Shown here: positions 21,001 through 31,970 of the stretch, piece after piece
Layout of the letters: each line of letters starts with the position of its first letter
Position numbering within the stretch: position 1 is the first letter of the stretch
NCBI GenBank assembly: GCA_003339415.1
Contig: PDHQ01000129.1
Location: 1 to 38,623, forward strand
Reading direction: 5' to 3'
Source of the DNA: Ophiocordyceps camponoti-saundersi (nom. inval.)
Taxonomy: Eukaryota > Ascomycota > Sordariomycetes > Hypocreales > Ophiocordycipitaceae
Length of the DNA: 38,623 nt
Notes under the pieces: model-generated
What the model was told of the DNA's origin: nothing
The model's database searches: none
The model's input: the letters and a program-made list of their open reading frames with translations, nothing else
Translations under genes and position numbers: made by a program

Positions 21001-23103
21001 ACGCCCGAGAGAGACCCTTCGCACCTTCCCTTACTAAACGCTACGCCTAATCGAGGTAACGAGGCACCGCGCCTAATTTCTAAAGAAAATGCCCTTCTCC
21101 CGTTAATTAAAAAAGCTAAAAAAGCTAATAAAGAGGCATAATTATTACCTATATCTATAAGCCTTCCTAGCTTTTAAATTAATTATAATAATTATAATAA
21201 TCCTAATAAATTAGCTAGTACCTTATAGCTTTAATAAACCGATCTAATACCCGATAAATAACCCTCTTAATATATACGTAAGGTATCGATACTTTCTTCT
21301 ACCTTAACCGATATATAACGCCGTAAGCGCTATTTATCTAAGGAGATTTAAGGCACTAAACCTATAAGAAGATTAAAGAGGCTTATATAGGCTAATTTAG
21401 CTACTAAAGGTATCGTTAAGATAGCTACGCTATATATTACCTTCGCCGATAAAGACGAATATATTAATAAGGCGCTTATAATAATTCTCTTAGCCTTAGC
21501 TACGGAAACCTTTATAAGCTATGCCCCTAGTAATTATTATACCGCGAAAAAACTCCCCGACTTCGATAAACGATAGGTGCCTGCGATAAATAAAGAACTT
21601 AATAAACTATACTAAAAAGGCGCTTAGGAGCTTATGCCGAAGCCTTACGATATAAAGACCCTTCCTAGGCGTTAAGTATATATAGAGAAGCTTATTAAAG
21701 GCGCAGATCTAATAGCGAAAGCCCGCTAAGTTATCCGCGGAGATCGTAATCTTATAAATCGGCTAGTTAAAAACCTCTATATTATAGTAGCGTATTAATC
21801 GTCCGTTCGTATCTTCCTTACGCTTATCGCTATATAAGACCTTAAATAGGCTAAGTTCGACGTTATAAATACTTTTATTAACGCTAAACTTAATAAAGAT
21901 ATCTTCGTCGAATAGCTTTATAGCTTTAAGGATAAATTAGGCCGCGTTTGCCGCCTAAAAAGGGCTCTTTATAGGTATTACGCGTCGCCACGATAATAGT
22001 TCGAGCATATAGCTAAAAATCTAGCTAGTCGCCGTTTCGAACCCCTTAACTCCGAACTCTGCCTTTATTACTATAGCGACGGCAGTCTCCTTATTCTTTA
22101 TATAGATAATATCCTCCTTATTATACCGACGTAAGTATAGATTAATAATAAGGCCGAAATTCTCGACGATTTATACGAAATTAAGCACCTTAGCGAGCCT
22201 TAAGAATTCCTAAGCTTAAAGTTTAATCGTAATCGTAAGGCACGCACTATCCGAGTATATTAAACCTCCTTTACCCGTAAGATCTTTAAGCTATTCGATA
22301 CCGATAATTTAAAGCTAACGAAGACGCCGTAGCCCGCGAAGTATACGATTCTATATAATTAGAAAGAGGCCGAAATAGCGATAGAGGCCACGATATAGCA
22401 GAAACGTATAGGCAGCTTAAATTAGCTAGCTTTAGGCACGAGGCCCGATATTACGTATAGCGTGAAGAAACTATTAGAGGCAAATTCCTATCTAACTTAC
22501 GCCTATTTAGCTACGATAAAGTATCTATTCCGCTATCTACGCGGCACGCCTTCTCTTAGTATTATATTAGATAATACGGCATATAATAAAGACTTTTAAC
22601 TCCGCGTCTATTCCGATATATTATTCGCGGATAATTAGGTAACCCGCGCCTTAATAGCTAGGTTTATCGTATTCCTCGCTAGTAGGCCGATCGCGTGGCG
22701 ATCTAAGCGTTAGACCCTAGTTATAACGAGCAGTATAGAGGCTAAATTTATAGCCCTAACGCCCGCTAGCCTAATAATAATCTAGCTTGCGGATATAATC
22801 CGTAATATAGGCTACGAATAAAAGAGGCCTCTTCTAATATATATAGATAGTTAGAACGCCTAGCTCGCCGTAATTAACCCGCTTAATAAGGCACGTACTA
22901 GGCATATCGATTTGCGCTATAAATAGATAATCTAAAGGTATTAGATAGGCTTCTTTAATCTATAGCAGATTAGCATAGTAGATATAATCGCAGACGGCCT
23001 TATAAAGGGTCTGCAGCTAAATAAGTATTAGCAGTTTATACGCTAGCTAAATCTAGCTATGCTAAGGAATAGGGGAGGCTCTAGTAGCCTAAATACTAAG
23101 AAA
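21001..23103 (+). pseudogene. Ty1/copia retrotransposon pol relic (reverse transcriptase and RNase H)
   Basis: A single plus-strand frame runs from 21001 to about 23100 with no net frameshift, broken only by TAA/TAG. It matches the copia pol C-terminal half. There is a linker ahead of the RT with K-A-R-stop-V-I-R-G-D (21718-21744), and the first catalytic Asp is in F-D-V-I-N-T-F-I-N-A (Asp codon 21859). R-A-L-Y-R-Y-Y-A-S-P-R (21961-21993) matches the family's RALYGL...PR region. The YVDD box is now L-Y-I-D-N (22096-22110), the second Asp changed by G to A. F-L-S-L-K-F-N-R (22207) and G-T-R-P-D-I-T-Y (22435) precede RNase H, with an intact Trp codon at 22696, S-S-I-E-A-K-F-I-A-L, and K-A-R-T-R-H-I-D-L-R-Y-K (22888-22923). 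Gag, protease and integrase are essentially absent: only about 260 bp separate the 5' LTR from this frame, so the element is internally deleted. Catalytically dead. Confidence 0.92.
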
Positions 23104-23360
23104 TAATATTACGATAGTCTTTTAAGCTTACTTAGCCTTAGGGGAGGTATCGTAGGCCTAGTCTAAGCTAAACCTACTTAGGGCTCGAGCCTAGTTAGAC
23201 TTATATAATTAGTATACTAAATTAGTATAAGAGGGGCACTAAAAGCCTACTTAGCTAGAGTATAATATAGCCTAGTTAATAATAAACTATATACCTTAAT
23301 AACTAATACGTATAGGTTAGATAACCTGCCCCTACTATTAGTAAATATAATATATACTTA

Positions 23361-23830
23361 TATTAGTAAAATACTAAAAGTATATATCCCTTTTAAGACC
23401 TAGGTGCTATATTAGTAGCGGTAATTATATACCGAGGTACTCCACTTTTAACGATATTTTATAAAAATATAACTATCGTTAGTCTTTACTATATCGTAAG
23501 GGCGAAAAGTTAGATATAAAAGACTAAGCGTAGGAAGCCGTAAAAGGTAAAGATAAATAAAGTAACGATACTCTCTTCCTTATAAAAAACGGTAGGTTAT
23601 ATAATAGGCTATTCGGAAAAGATATAAAAGGCCCTCTTCTTTCCTAAACCCTCCCCTTTTCTCTTCTTCCCTTCTTCTCCTCTCCTCCCCTCCTCTTTTT
23701 CTTTTTTTTAGGTAAGGCGAGGAGCGACGATAACGATAACGATAACCGAGGTAAGTAATAACGTTATCTACGATATACGCGGCGGCGACCTTTATTAATA
23801 ACCCTACTAACTTAGTTTTTTTATATAGTT
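23361..23830 (+). repeat. 3' LTR of the copia relic
   Basis: Direct repeat of 20266-20737 in the same order: TATTAGTAAAATA, AACGATATTTTATAAAAATATAA (in part), GATATAAAAGAC, TAGGAAGCCGTA, the pyrimidine tract and GCGGCGGCGACC. The true left end may be near 23146, directly after a TTAGGGGAGG purine tract resembling a copia polypurine tract followed by TG (now TA). The two LTRs differ at many sites, mostly transitions, so insertion is ancient or RIP hit the copies independently. Similarity continues to about 24006, which suggests a second, partial element lies downstream. Confidence 0.65.
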
Positions 23831-23989
23831 GTTTTTTTTTATTTTCTAATAAGTCCTTACGTTTCGTATAATAACTTTATACTTACCCTTTATCGTATAA
23901 TATCCCCTAATAAGGCTTACTAAGAATAAAAAGTAATAAAGATATCTAATATTAGAGAAAAACTCTTTTAACTATTTACCCTTATAATA

Positions 23990-24870
23990 AGTAAAAATAA
24001 TAATATATACCGGATAAGAGGAGATACTAATATATAATACGAAGGATAAGGAGAAGCGCCTAGCGGCGCTCCCTAGCGACGATATCTAAGTAAAGTTTCT
24101 AAATATAATATTATACTAAGATATTATAAAGCGCGTGCTATAATAGCGCGGACGCCTACTAGTATATCTAATAGCGAGCTATACTTTAATATTATTAAGC
24201 TTATATAATATTTACTAGAAAAACTTTAGCCTTTTTAAAAAATATTTCTCGTTTAAGTCTAGTAAGTACGTAATATATATATTTCGTTTATAGGGAGCGC
24301 GGTATCGTATAACTATAACTATAATAGCGGCTATAAATTCGGTCGTAAATATAATTATAATTACTTAAAATAAGAATAACGATAATATTAAACTTAAGGT
24401 TATAGATTATACGAAGTAAGTTAAGATTATTATAGCTATCTCGGGTATAATATAAGCGTTAAGAGATATATATAAACATATATAGTTAACTTAATATTTC
24501 TAAAGTTAGTTAAGGATAAGGATAACTAAAAGATATTAGAAAGGAGGAAAATAAAAGTTTACTTTCGTATAATATAAATAGTATACGCTAAGTATAGATA
24601 TAAGCGGGAAATATAAAGAAATAATCGTTATATAGCGATAACTAGAATAGTACTACGGGGGTTATTAGAGAGTATAGCGAGGTTATAATAATAGGAGGCT
24701 ATAATAAGCTTAAGCAGGCGTTTCTAATTTCGATCGAGGAGAAGGGTAAGGAGATATAGCTATAAGGGTTATAATAAGAAATATATACGGAGATATCTAG
24801 CGCGCTTATTTCTTACGAATAATATTACTATATAGAAGAGCGTACCGAAAAGTTACTTAATAATATATAT
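23990..24870 (+). pseudogene. Relic coding stretch downstream of the copia LTR; Tyr-clustered
   Basis: In the frame with TAT at 24308, the sequence can be followed from about 24000 to 24870 with only TAA/TAG stops. It reads S-K-V-S-K-Y-N-I-I-L-R-Y, I-A-R-T-P-T-S-I-S-N-S-E-L-Y, then a dense Tyr cluster (Y-N-Y-N-Y-N-S-G-Y-K-F-G-R-K-Y-N-Y-N-Y) and a basic segment. If the Tyr codons TAT and TAC are RIP products of Cys (TGT, TGC) or His (CAT, CAC), the cluster would be a metal-binding knuckle, as in a gag nucleocapsid or a transposon-associated domain. It follows an LTR plus leader-like sequence, so a gag relic of a second copia copy is one option. Family not recognised. Confidence 0.35.
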
Positions 24871-25328
24871 ATAAATATAATATATATTTTAAACTTTAAA
24901 ATCTAAATATATATATATATTTAAAGGTACGGGGAGTGCGTTTTAAAATAGTAAATATATATTAAGATTAAGGGTAAGATATATTACGATCTTATTATTA
25001 AAAGTTAATATTACGGAGATATTTATATATTATATAATATATATATATATATATATAAGATAGTAAGGATATATACTTTAAAGTAATAAAATAATTATAC
25101 TTAATTTAACCTTAGGATAATAATAATCGAAAAGGGGGGAGGAAAGGGGAGGGGGTAATTTATAATAGTTTACGCCCGCAGCCCTACTAATCGTACCTTC
25201 GATAATATAATATTATATATATATAAAGGTAAGTTAGTCCCTAAAGTAAGGGTAGCCTAAGTAGCCTAATAGGTATATTAGGTATAATAAGTATAGATTA
25301 GGTAAGATAAGTATAAAATACGGTGAAA

Positions 25329-25330
<2 letters not shown>
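24871..25330. other. AT-rich stretch with a GTTAGGTAAG-type short repeat, no gene
   Basis: Contains (TA)n tracts around 25030, a GGGGGGAGGAAAGGGGAGGGGG purine patch (quoted in part) near 25134-25155, and several imperfect 10-bp repeats (TAGCCTAAG/TAGGTATA/TAGGTAAGATAAG) near 25250-25310. No reading frame. It ends at the 61-A homopolymer. Confidence 0.4.

Positions 25331-25391
<61 letters not shown>
25331..25391. repeat. Uninterrupted run of 61 A
   Basis: A pure A homopolymer of 61 bases directly after CGGTGAAACT, a short patch that keeps a TpG. It could be a poly(A) tail left by target-primed retrotransposition of a LINE or a processed transcript, whose 3' end would then lie to the left. It could equally be a slippage-expanded or assembly-inflated tract. 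No target-site duplication is obvious by eye. Confidence 0.85.
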
Positions 25392-25395
<4 letters not shown>

Positions 25396-25540
25396 TAGCG
25401 TAGAATAAAAAAACCTATTAAATATAAATTTCGCGTTATTATTTTTTTTTTTCTTTTTTATTTTCTTATAAAATTTAGTATAAGAACTATTTAATAAAGA
25501 CGCTAACTATTAATTAAGAAAGAAAATAAAGGAGAATTCG

Positions 25541-28010
25541 ATATTAAGATTAAAGATATTAGCGGCTATATTATAAGCGATAAACTTCTTTAGGGGGGTA
25601 ACGCTAGAGGCTAGATTCTTACCTCTTATCTTAAGATATTCGATAAGTATATAATCGGATTTATCGGGCATAAGTAATATTCTTAAGAAGGTAAAGAAAA
25701 CGATTCCTACGTTATTATAATTCGAGCAGCTAAGCTAGTTTAAGCTACGGCTATAATAGCTAGATTAATATAAGCTATTACTAGATATACGTAAGAAAAA
25801 GAAGGTTAGAATATTAAATAAAGTAAAACCGTTTACCGATATCGTAAACTAGCAAATATACTATACGGACCTATTCGAGTTTCTAAAAAACGCTAAGCGG
25901 TAAAACTAATACTTATTATTTAGCTTATAGGTATTAATAAGGATTCTATAAAAAGGGCTTATAAATATTATATATCTTACGGATAACGCGCTAGAAATAA
26001 TAGCTAAGTATAATAATAAGCACGATAATAGGATATTTTAAGGAAAAGTAAGATTCTCTACTTATAGCCTTAAAGAGCGGCTTAGCGAGTATAAGCTTAT
26101 CGGCGGACTAGTTAACTTTAGAGTAAAATTAAATAATAGGGGATATTACTAGAGTAGTTTTTTATAAGACTAAGGAATATAAATACTTATACTATTCGAC
26201 CTATAAAAGGAGGGGAGGGAGGAAAGGGTAAAACGTATAATAGGGGTATAGAAAGAGATCTTATACTTATAAGGAAAGAGAGTAGCGTTCGACTACGTTA
26301 TTATACTATATATAAAATAAAAAGAAAAATAGGAATACGGCTACCTTTTAATAATAATATTCTAGTACTAGAGTAAGGGATTTATTAGATATAAGCTAGA
26401 CCGCGTTACTAAAATCGCCGGTATTAATATTTCGAGGATAATATAGTATAGAGAGGTAAAATAGTTAATACTTAGGCTAAGACTCCTTATATAAGATTAA
26501 GTTATACCGGAGGCGGGAGAGAAGCCGATATATATAAGCGCGATTAATATAATTATATTAAGCTTATATAAGATAGTAGCTAATAAACTTAATATTATAA
26601 GTTTAGAAAAATAAGGGGATATAAAATACCTTTTTAAGGCTAGAAAATAAAGAACGGATAAGGGTTATAATAAGAGTAAGGGACTAATAATAATAGAAGG
26701 GATATACTTATTCTATATACCGCCCTTATACTAGGTATTTAAGATAGATAAACTATTTACGCGTGCGTAAATAAAAGGCGATAAAGCGGAACCGGGTAAT
26801 TATTAAAAACTAGATAAAAGAGGCGAAATAATATAAAGCGAAAAATATAGTATAAATATATAGTAAAAGGAGATAGATAATATAGGAAAAGATACCGAAG
26901 GAATAATATCTCTTATAGTTAGCTTTATAAACGAGGTTCTTATAAGTTCGGTAGGAAGCGAAGATAAGGTAAGAGAAAATAAGGAGATCCGGTATTATCT
27001 TTAAGCTAATATTTCCCTTTTTTTATAAGGAGGAGCGGAAAGGGAAAGCGTTAAAGGAGAGAGAGAGGGGATAGTAGTAAGTATATCTTATAAAGGAGGA
27101 GTATAAAATACCGTGCTAGGGGATATAGTAGAGAGGATAGGAGAGCTAAACGTATCGGAAATATCGAGTACGTAAGATAAGCGTAATAAAAATCTAGAGG
27201 AAATAAGAGAGAAGAGGGAGCGGAAAGAAAAGAATACGCGGAATAATAAGATAAAGGAGAAAAAGAGAGGTAATAGTTTGAGTAAGACGGTACTAATAGG
27301 GAGCGCGGTAAAGGATACGGAGAATACGCGTAAGGCTATACCGTAGAGGAGAGATTCGTAATAAGCTAATAAAGCTAAAAACGAAACCTACGCTATATTA
27401 TTAACGGTAGGTCCGCGAAAGCGAAAAAGGAGGCTAGCTCGCTATATTATAAAAACCGAGAGGAAAAGGAAAAGCACGAAGACTAAGAGGAAAAGGAAAA
27501 AGGTGCTTAGTTTAGAATAACTAAAATAACGTAAAATAAAGGCTACGAATACGGAGGAAAATATAAATAAGAAAAAGGCGGTAAAAGTAATAAATAAGAT
27601 ATTAGAATTTAAGGTATTAGAAATTAGAATATATATAAATTACGAGGATTAGATAGAAAAATACTATATAGAAGGAAAAAATATCTTAAAACTTAGTAAG
27701 GCTAGATTAAGTATAGTAGAGAGCGGAAGGAAGATCTATATAGAGAACGGGCATAGGCGGGACATAGTGCTAGAGTATATAGGAATAAGCACGTTCGTCT
27801 TAGCTTAACCGCCGAGTCTAATAATAAGTAACGCGTAGAGGTAGATTAATATCGCGGTTAAAAGATATTTAAGATAAGAGCTACTAAAAAGAAAAGGTAA
27901 AGTAGGGATAAGAAAGGAGCGTAAAATAGTAAGAGATAGGAAAAGGTAGAATATAAGGAATACTAAGTTAAGTAATAGGGGGATATTAAGTTAGTAAAAA
28001 TAATTATAAG
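25541..28010 (+). pseudogene. Relic gene of about 820 codons, Lys/Arg-rich C-terminal half; product unknown
   Basis: One frame (codons at 25541, 26084, 26981 and 27653) runs about 2.47 kb without a net frameshift. Stops are only TAA or TAG, and their density is low from 26900 on: stop-free runs reach 56 codons (27176-27343), with others of 40-51 codons. The N-terminal third is mixed hydrophobic (F-L-P-L-I-L-R-Y, L-T-D-N-A-L-E-I-I-A-K-Y). The middle has G-S-E-D-K-V-R-E-N-K-E. The C-terminal half is strongly basic, with P-R-K-R-K-R-R-L-A-R-Y and K-R-K-R-K-K, which look like nuclear localisation signals. It ends with a more ordered segment (R-L-S-I-V-E-S-G-R-K-I-Y, G-H-R-R-D-I-V-L-E-Y-I-G). A nuclear or DNA-binding role is inference from charge alone. 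No known domain is recognised and no start codon survives. It follows the 61-A tract by 150 bp. Confidence 0.6.
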
Positions 28011-28734
28011 GGAAGCGTGCTAAGTAATATAAAAAAAATATTTAGTTCTAATCTAACGAGAGTAAATATTTATAAAAAAGGGGGAGAGAGAGAAAGGATA
28101 TTTTTTTTTTTCTTACGGATTTATTAAATAGTATATAATTCCTATTTACTCTTACCGCTATCGCTCCGTTAAAAGGAGAAATATTATTATTTTATATATA
28201 GAGAATTGCTATTTAGCTTATACTTATATAAGCGAAAGTAAATAAACTTAAACCTTTATATCCTTTTTAGTAAAGTAATAAAACTTATACCTCTTTACTT
28301 TTTTAATTATCCTTAGTTAAGTTATAAAATAATAAAACTTAGATTTCCCTATTTTTTAGTTTTTTATTAGTTAAGTTATAAAAAGTTCTATATTTACGTA
28401 TTTAGAAATATAGTAGTAAATTATAGGCGACCGCGAAAGGGTTTTTAATCTCTATTATTTTATTATTACTAGTTAGTATAAATTATTACTTTACGATATA
28501 AGCGGGGTAATTATACGTTTAATACGCTTTATAAGCGCCTAGACCTACTTAATAAAGTTATAAACTTCTACTTTAATCGTAGGAAGCGTATTATAAACCT
28601 ATTTTATTTAGTTTATAATATAGATAAGATAACGCCTTACGTATATATATCGAGCGTACTTAATATAGATAACTTTTACTTAAACTATAGTAAGTATATA
28701 AATAAACTACTATATCCGATTTATAATATAGATA
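28011..28734. other. AT-rich intergenic stretch, no gene seen
   Basis: A GGGGGAGAGAGAGAAAGG patch and a poly-T run lie near 28080-28110. Further on there are two similar TAATATAGATAA blocks (about 28617, 28661 and 28717), each preceded by a TTTATTTAG- or TTAA-like stretch and spaced 45-55 bp apart. No frame or family is recognised. Confidence 0.35.
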
Positions 28735-29347
28735 AAATAATAAACCCTAATACGCTTAAAGAAAAATAAGCGTATAACTTAGCTAGGAGATATCTAAGAG
28801 CTCTTATAAGGTCCGATTAAATAGTTTCTTAACCCTTTTCTTTTTCTAAAGGTATCTATAGATTAGGATATAAAAGGTAAACGATATAGGACTAAAGTTA
28901 TTACTAGGTATATAGCTTAGATTAGTTTCCTTCGAAAGAGGAAGAAATTAAGCAAGTAATTAGCCCTAACTTTATCTTTATAGCTATCGTAAAAGTCGTT
29001 TATCGTAAGTTAAGTCTTAGAGAGGACTTATAGTAAAAACTCTACTAACCTTATAACTTTATTTTAAACTTTATACTTTTATATTATAAATTCCTAATTT
29101 AAATACTTATTTTTAAGTTCTTAATACTTAATTAAATAATTCTTATCTTCTTTTCTTTTTCTTCTTTTATCTTTATATAGAAAACTAACTTCTTATTATT
29201 TTCCTTATAAAGAATTATTATTTAGCACTTCCCCCTATAGCTAGAGATCCCCCCTTATATTAGTTAAAGACTTTAGTTACTTAAAAAGTTACGCTTTTTA
29301 CGTATTTACTACGCTTACTTAAGGTATCTTTCTTCCCCCGCTAAAAT
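28735..29347 (+). repeat. LTR-like repeat, copy 10
   Basis: Enters the family at TACGCTTAAAGAAAAATAAGCG. It follows all landmarks (GGATATAAAAGG near 28867, TTCGAAAGAGGAAG, GTCTTAGAGAGGACTTA, CTATAGCTAGAGATCC) and ends with the canonical CCGCTAAAATA. It is most similar to copy 1 at 254-872, including the shared AGGACTA-GGTTATTACTAGG segment. The two may derive from one element or from recent duplication, though they lie 28 kb apart. Confidence 0.7.
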
Positions 29348-29604
29348 ACCTATATTAGAATAATATTATAATTCCCCGATAAAATAGATATTATACTAAT
29401 TAGTTTTAAGAAAGAATAAACTACTTACCTCCTTTTAGAGTTACCTCTCCTTAAGTATTCTAAAGGAATTTTAAAATCTTATAAGTATAGAAATTATAAT
29501 AAACTTAAACTTTAAAACTAAATTACCTAATACCTTAGTTATCTATATATTTTCCTTCTATTATTATATTATTTACTTTTACTAATATTAAATATTATTA
29601 TAAT

Positions 29605-30935
29605 TATAGGCGTTATTTCTAGTATTTATAATATATTATTATTACTTTTTATTTATATATTTAACCTTTACTTTAATATCGCTAATTTTTCTTAGCGTTA
29701 ACCTAAGTTTATTTAGCAGGCGTTAAGGGAAATAGGTATAGTATCTTTAAGGAGCTTAGGAGATAATAGCCCTTCTTATACTTATCTATTCCTAACTTTA
29801 ACCTTAAGAGAGTCTTCTAACTTTATAACCTCTCTACTCTCCGCGATATCGTTATTATCTTTAATAGCTATTACTATAATTTACGTAAAGCTAGGAGTAA
29901 TAGTTTAGGTTTAGTATAAATATTATTATCTAAAACCCGCCTATATAAAGCTACTAGAAACGCTATATTTTAAGCTTAGGAGTAAGACGTAGTATTAAAA
30001 AGAGTACGCGTAAGTCCGCAGGTAACTATATTTCTTATAAGTAGTGCTATTTACTACCTAATAGCTCTACGTAACTAGGGCCCTAAAATATCTATTATTA
30101 CGTAAAATTTTAATATATATTACTAAGGTAGATATAATAATCTTAGCTCGAAGAATAATATTTATTATAGGGCGCGAGAGTACTTATTACTCCGACTCCT
30201 ATAGAAAAAAACTATATTATTTTAATAAATATAAAATTTATAGGCGGATACTTATATTTATACTTAAAGCGTTTATTATAGCTATAATTGATAGGTATAT
30301 AGTCGAAAGCTAGAGGAGGCGATACCTCCCTTATACGCTATAATCGCACGTAGGAATAAGACCTAAGTTTATTCTAAAATTTATATTCCTTTTTAAGAAA
30401 AAGGCTATATAGAAAACTTTAGAAAAAAGAGGAAGAGGAGGATAAGGGAAGAAGAAAAAGGAAGAGAGAGAGAGGAAGAGAAGAGGGCATTTTATACTAT
30501 ACTTAGATAACTTAGCTAGCTTTACTAATTTAATAAGTATAGAAAATATATACCTATAGTCTTTTCCTATAAGTTTTCTCTTAAAGGTTTTAATAATCTT
30601 ATCTTATAATCTTTAAAGTTATTTTTAAAGCTTATTAAATACTTTTAAATTAGCTTATAAGTCTAAGGGGGTATATTATATATATATATATAAGAAAGTG
30701 CCTCCTTTATACTACGAAAGTAAGTATTAGTTTAATAAGTAAGGGCTAAAAACCTAAAAAGGAAATAGTTACTATAAGTAATTATAAGTATATATCTTAG
30801 TAATAAAATTAAAGCGTTATAATTTATAAACGCTATATAAAAAAAAGATACTAATCCCTATTATATTTTTAAATAAGATTTAAGATAATATATCTACTTT
30901 ATATACTTCTACTATTATTATCGTAATAATATATA
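29605..30935 (+). pseudogene. Degenerate subtelomeric gene family, copy C
   Basis: Third copy of the family at 17470 and 18912, about 9.4 kb away and in the same orientation. In the frame with GCG at 30244 it reads A-D-T-Y-I-Y-T, then after a Gln-type stop S-V-Y-Y-S-Y-N, then V-Y-S-R-K-L-E-E-A-I-P-P-L, R-R-N-K-T and K-I-Y-I-P-F. A basic tail follows (R-K-K-R-K-R-R-I-R-E-E-E-K). This peptide is the clearest of the three and defines the family's conserved core. The 3' noncoding part (TAGATAACTTA, CCTATAGTCTTTTCCTA, GGGGGTATATTA, GGGCTAAAAACCTAAAAAGG) is also conserved. No function is assigned. Confidence 0.55.
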
Positions 30936-31439
30936 AGTAAATATAAGGAGTATAATTATAAAAAGCGGTAATATAGTAAGAGACTAAATTTATAAATATA
31001 TTATAAGATAAATATTTAGAAAAGAAGGTAAGCTATTAATAGTTATCTAGAAATTTAAAATAGCTTATAAAGTATCTTTTAAAATATATATATTTAATTT
31101 TTTCCTTAAAGGAAATATATTCTAAATAAAGAAAATACTCTTAAAACTTAAAAGTATATCTCCGTATATTATTATTATTAAATTAGAAAATTAATAAAAT
31201 TAGAGATTAAAGTTTAAAGGTAAGATATAATAAAATAAAGGTAAATATATATAGTTTTATATTAGCGATATTAATAAGGTTAGTAGAAGCTATACCGCTT
31301 ACTTCCGTAATAATTAGGCGAGGTTACTAGCTCTTAAGAGTATATAAATAAATATATATAGCTTTTATAAAGCTTAGTATAAAGTATAAGCTAATATATT
31401 TTAGTAGCGCTAATTATACGTAAGCTTAATATAGTATTA
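30936..31439. other. AT-rich junction before the tandem satellite
   Basis: TpA-rich, without family landmarks, up to the first recognisable part of the 2.7-2.8 kb tandem unit. A short stretch near 31210-31400 has fewer stops on the plus strand, but not enough to call a frame. Confidence 0.35.
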
Positions 31440-31818
31440 ATTACGATAAAAAAATTAAATATTATATTATAAGCTATTTTAGCTTACCTTAACTAATAAA
31501 AGCGCTACTTAATTTTAATATAAGTATTATAATAAAAAATATATATAATATTTAAAAAAGTAAAATATTAATATATAATATTATATATTTATTTTTTAAA
31601 AAGTTTATAATAAGAAATAAAATATAAAAAAGAAAATAAAAAAGTTAGGGAAAATAATACCTATTTTATATAAAAAAACGATAATAATAAGAAAGATAAT
31701 TAGAGAAAATAGGAAGAAAAGCGTATATATATATATATATATCTATTTATAACTATATAAAGAAGGAGAGAGAGGAGAGAGGGAGAGAGGGAAAGAGAAG
31801 AGAGAGGAGAGGAAAAGT

Positions 31819-31970
31819 AAGAGAGAAAGAGAGAGAGGGAGAGAGGGAGAGAGGGAAAGAGAAAAAAGAGGAGAGGAAGAGAGAGAGAGAAAGGAAAAGA
31901 GGGAGGGAAAGAGAGAGAAGAGAGAGGAGAGGAAAAGAGAGGAGAGGAAAAGAGAGGGAGAGAGAGAAGA
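31819..31970. repeat. 152-base pure polypurine tract
   Basis: Every base on this strand from 31819 to 31970 is A or G, built from GAGAGAGGGA-, GGAAGAGA- and GGAAAAGAG-type words. It lies in a longer purine-rich stretch (31759-31995) broken by only two T. Mirror-like purine tracts of this length can form triplex (H-DNA) structures. CpA-directed RIP cannot act inside an all-purine strand, which may help preserve it. Confidence 0.9.
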
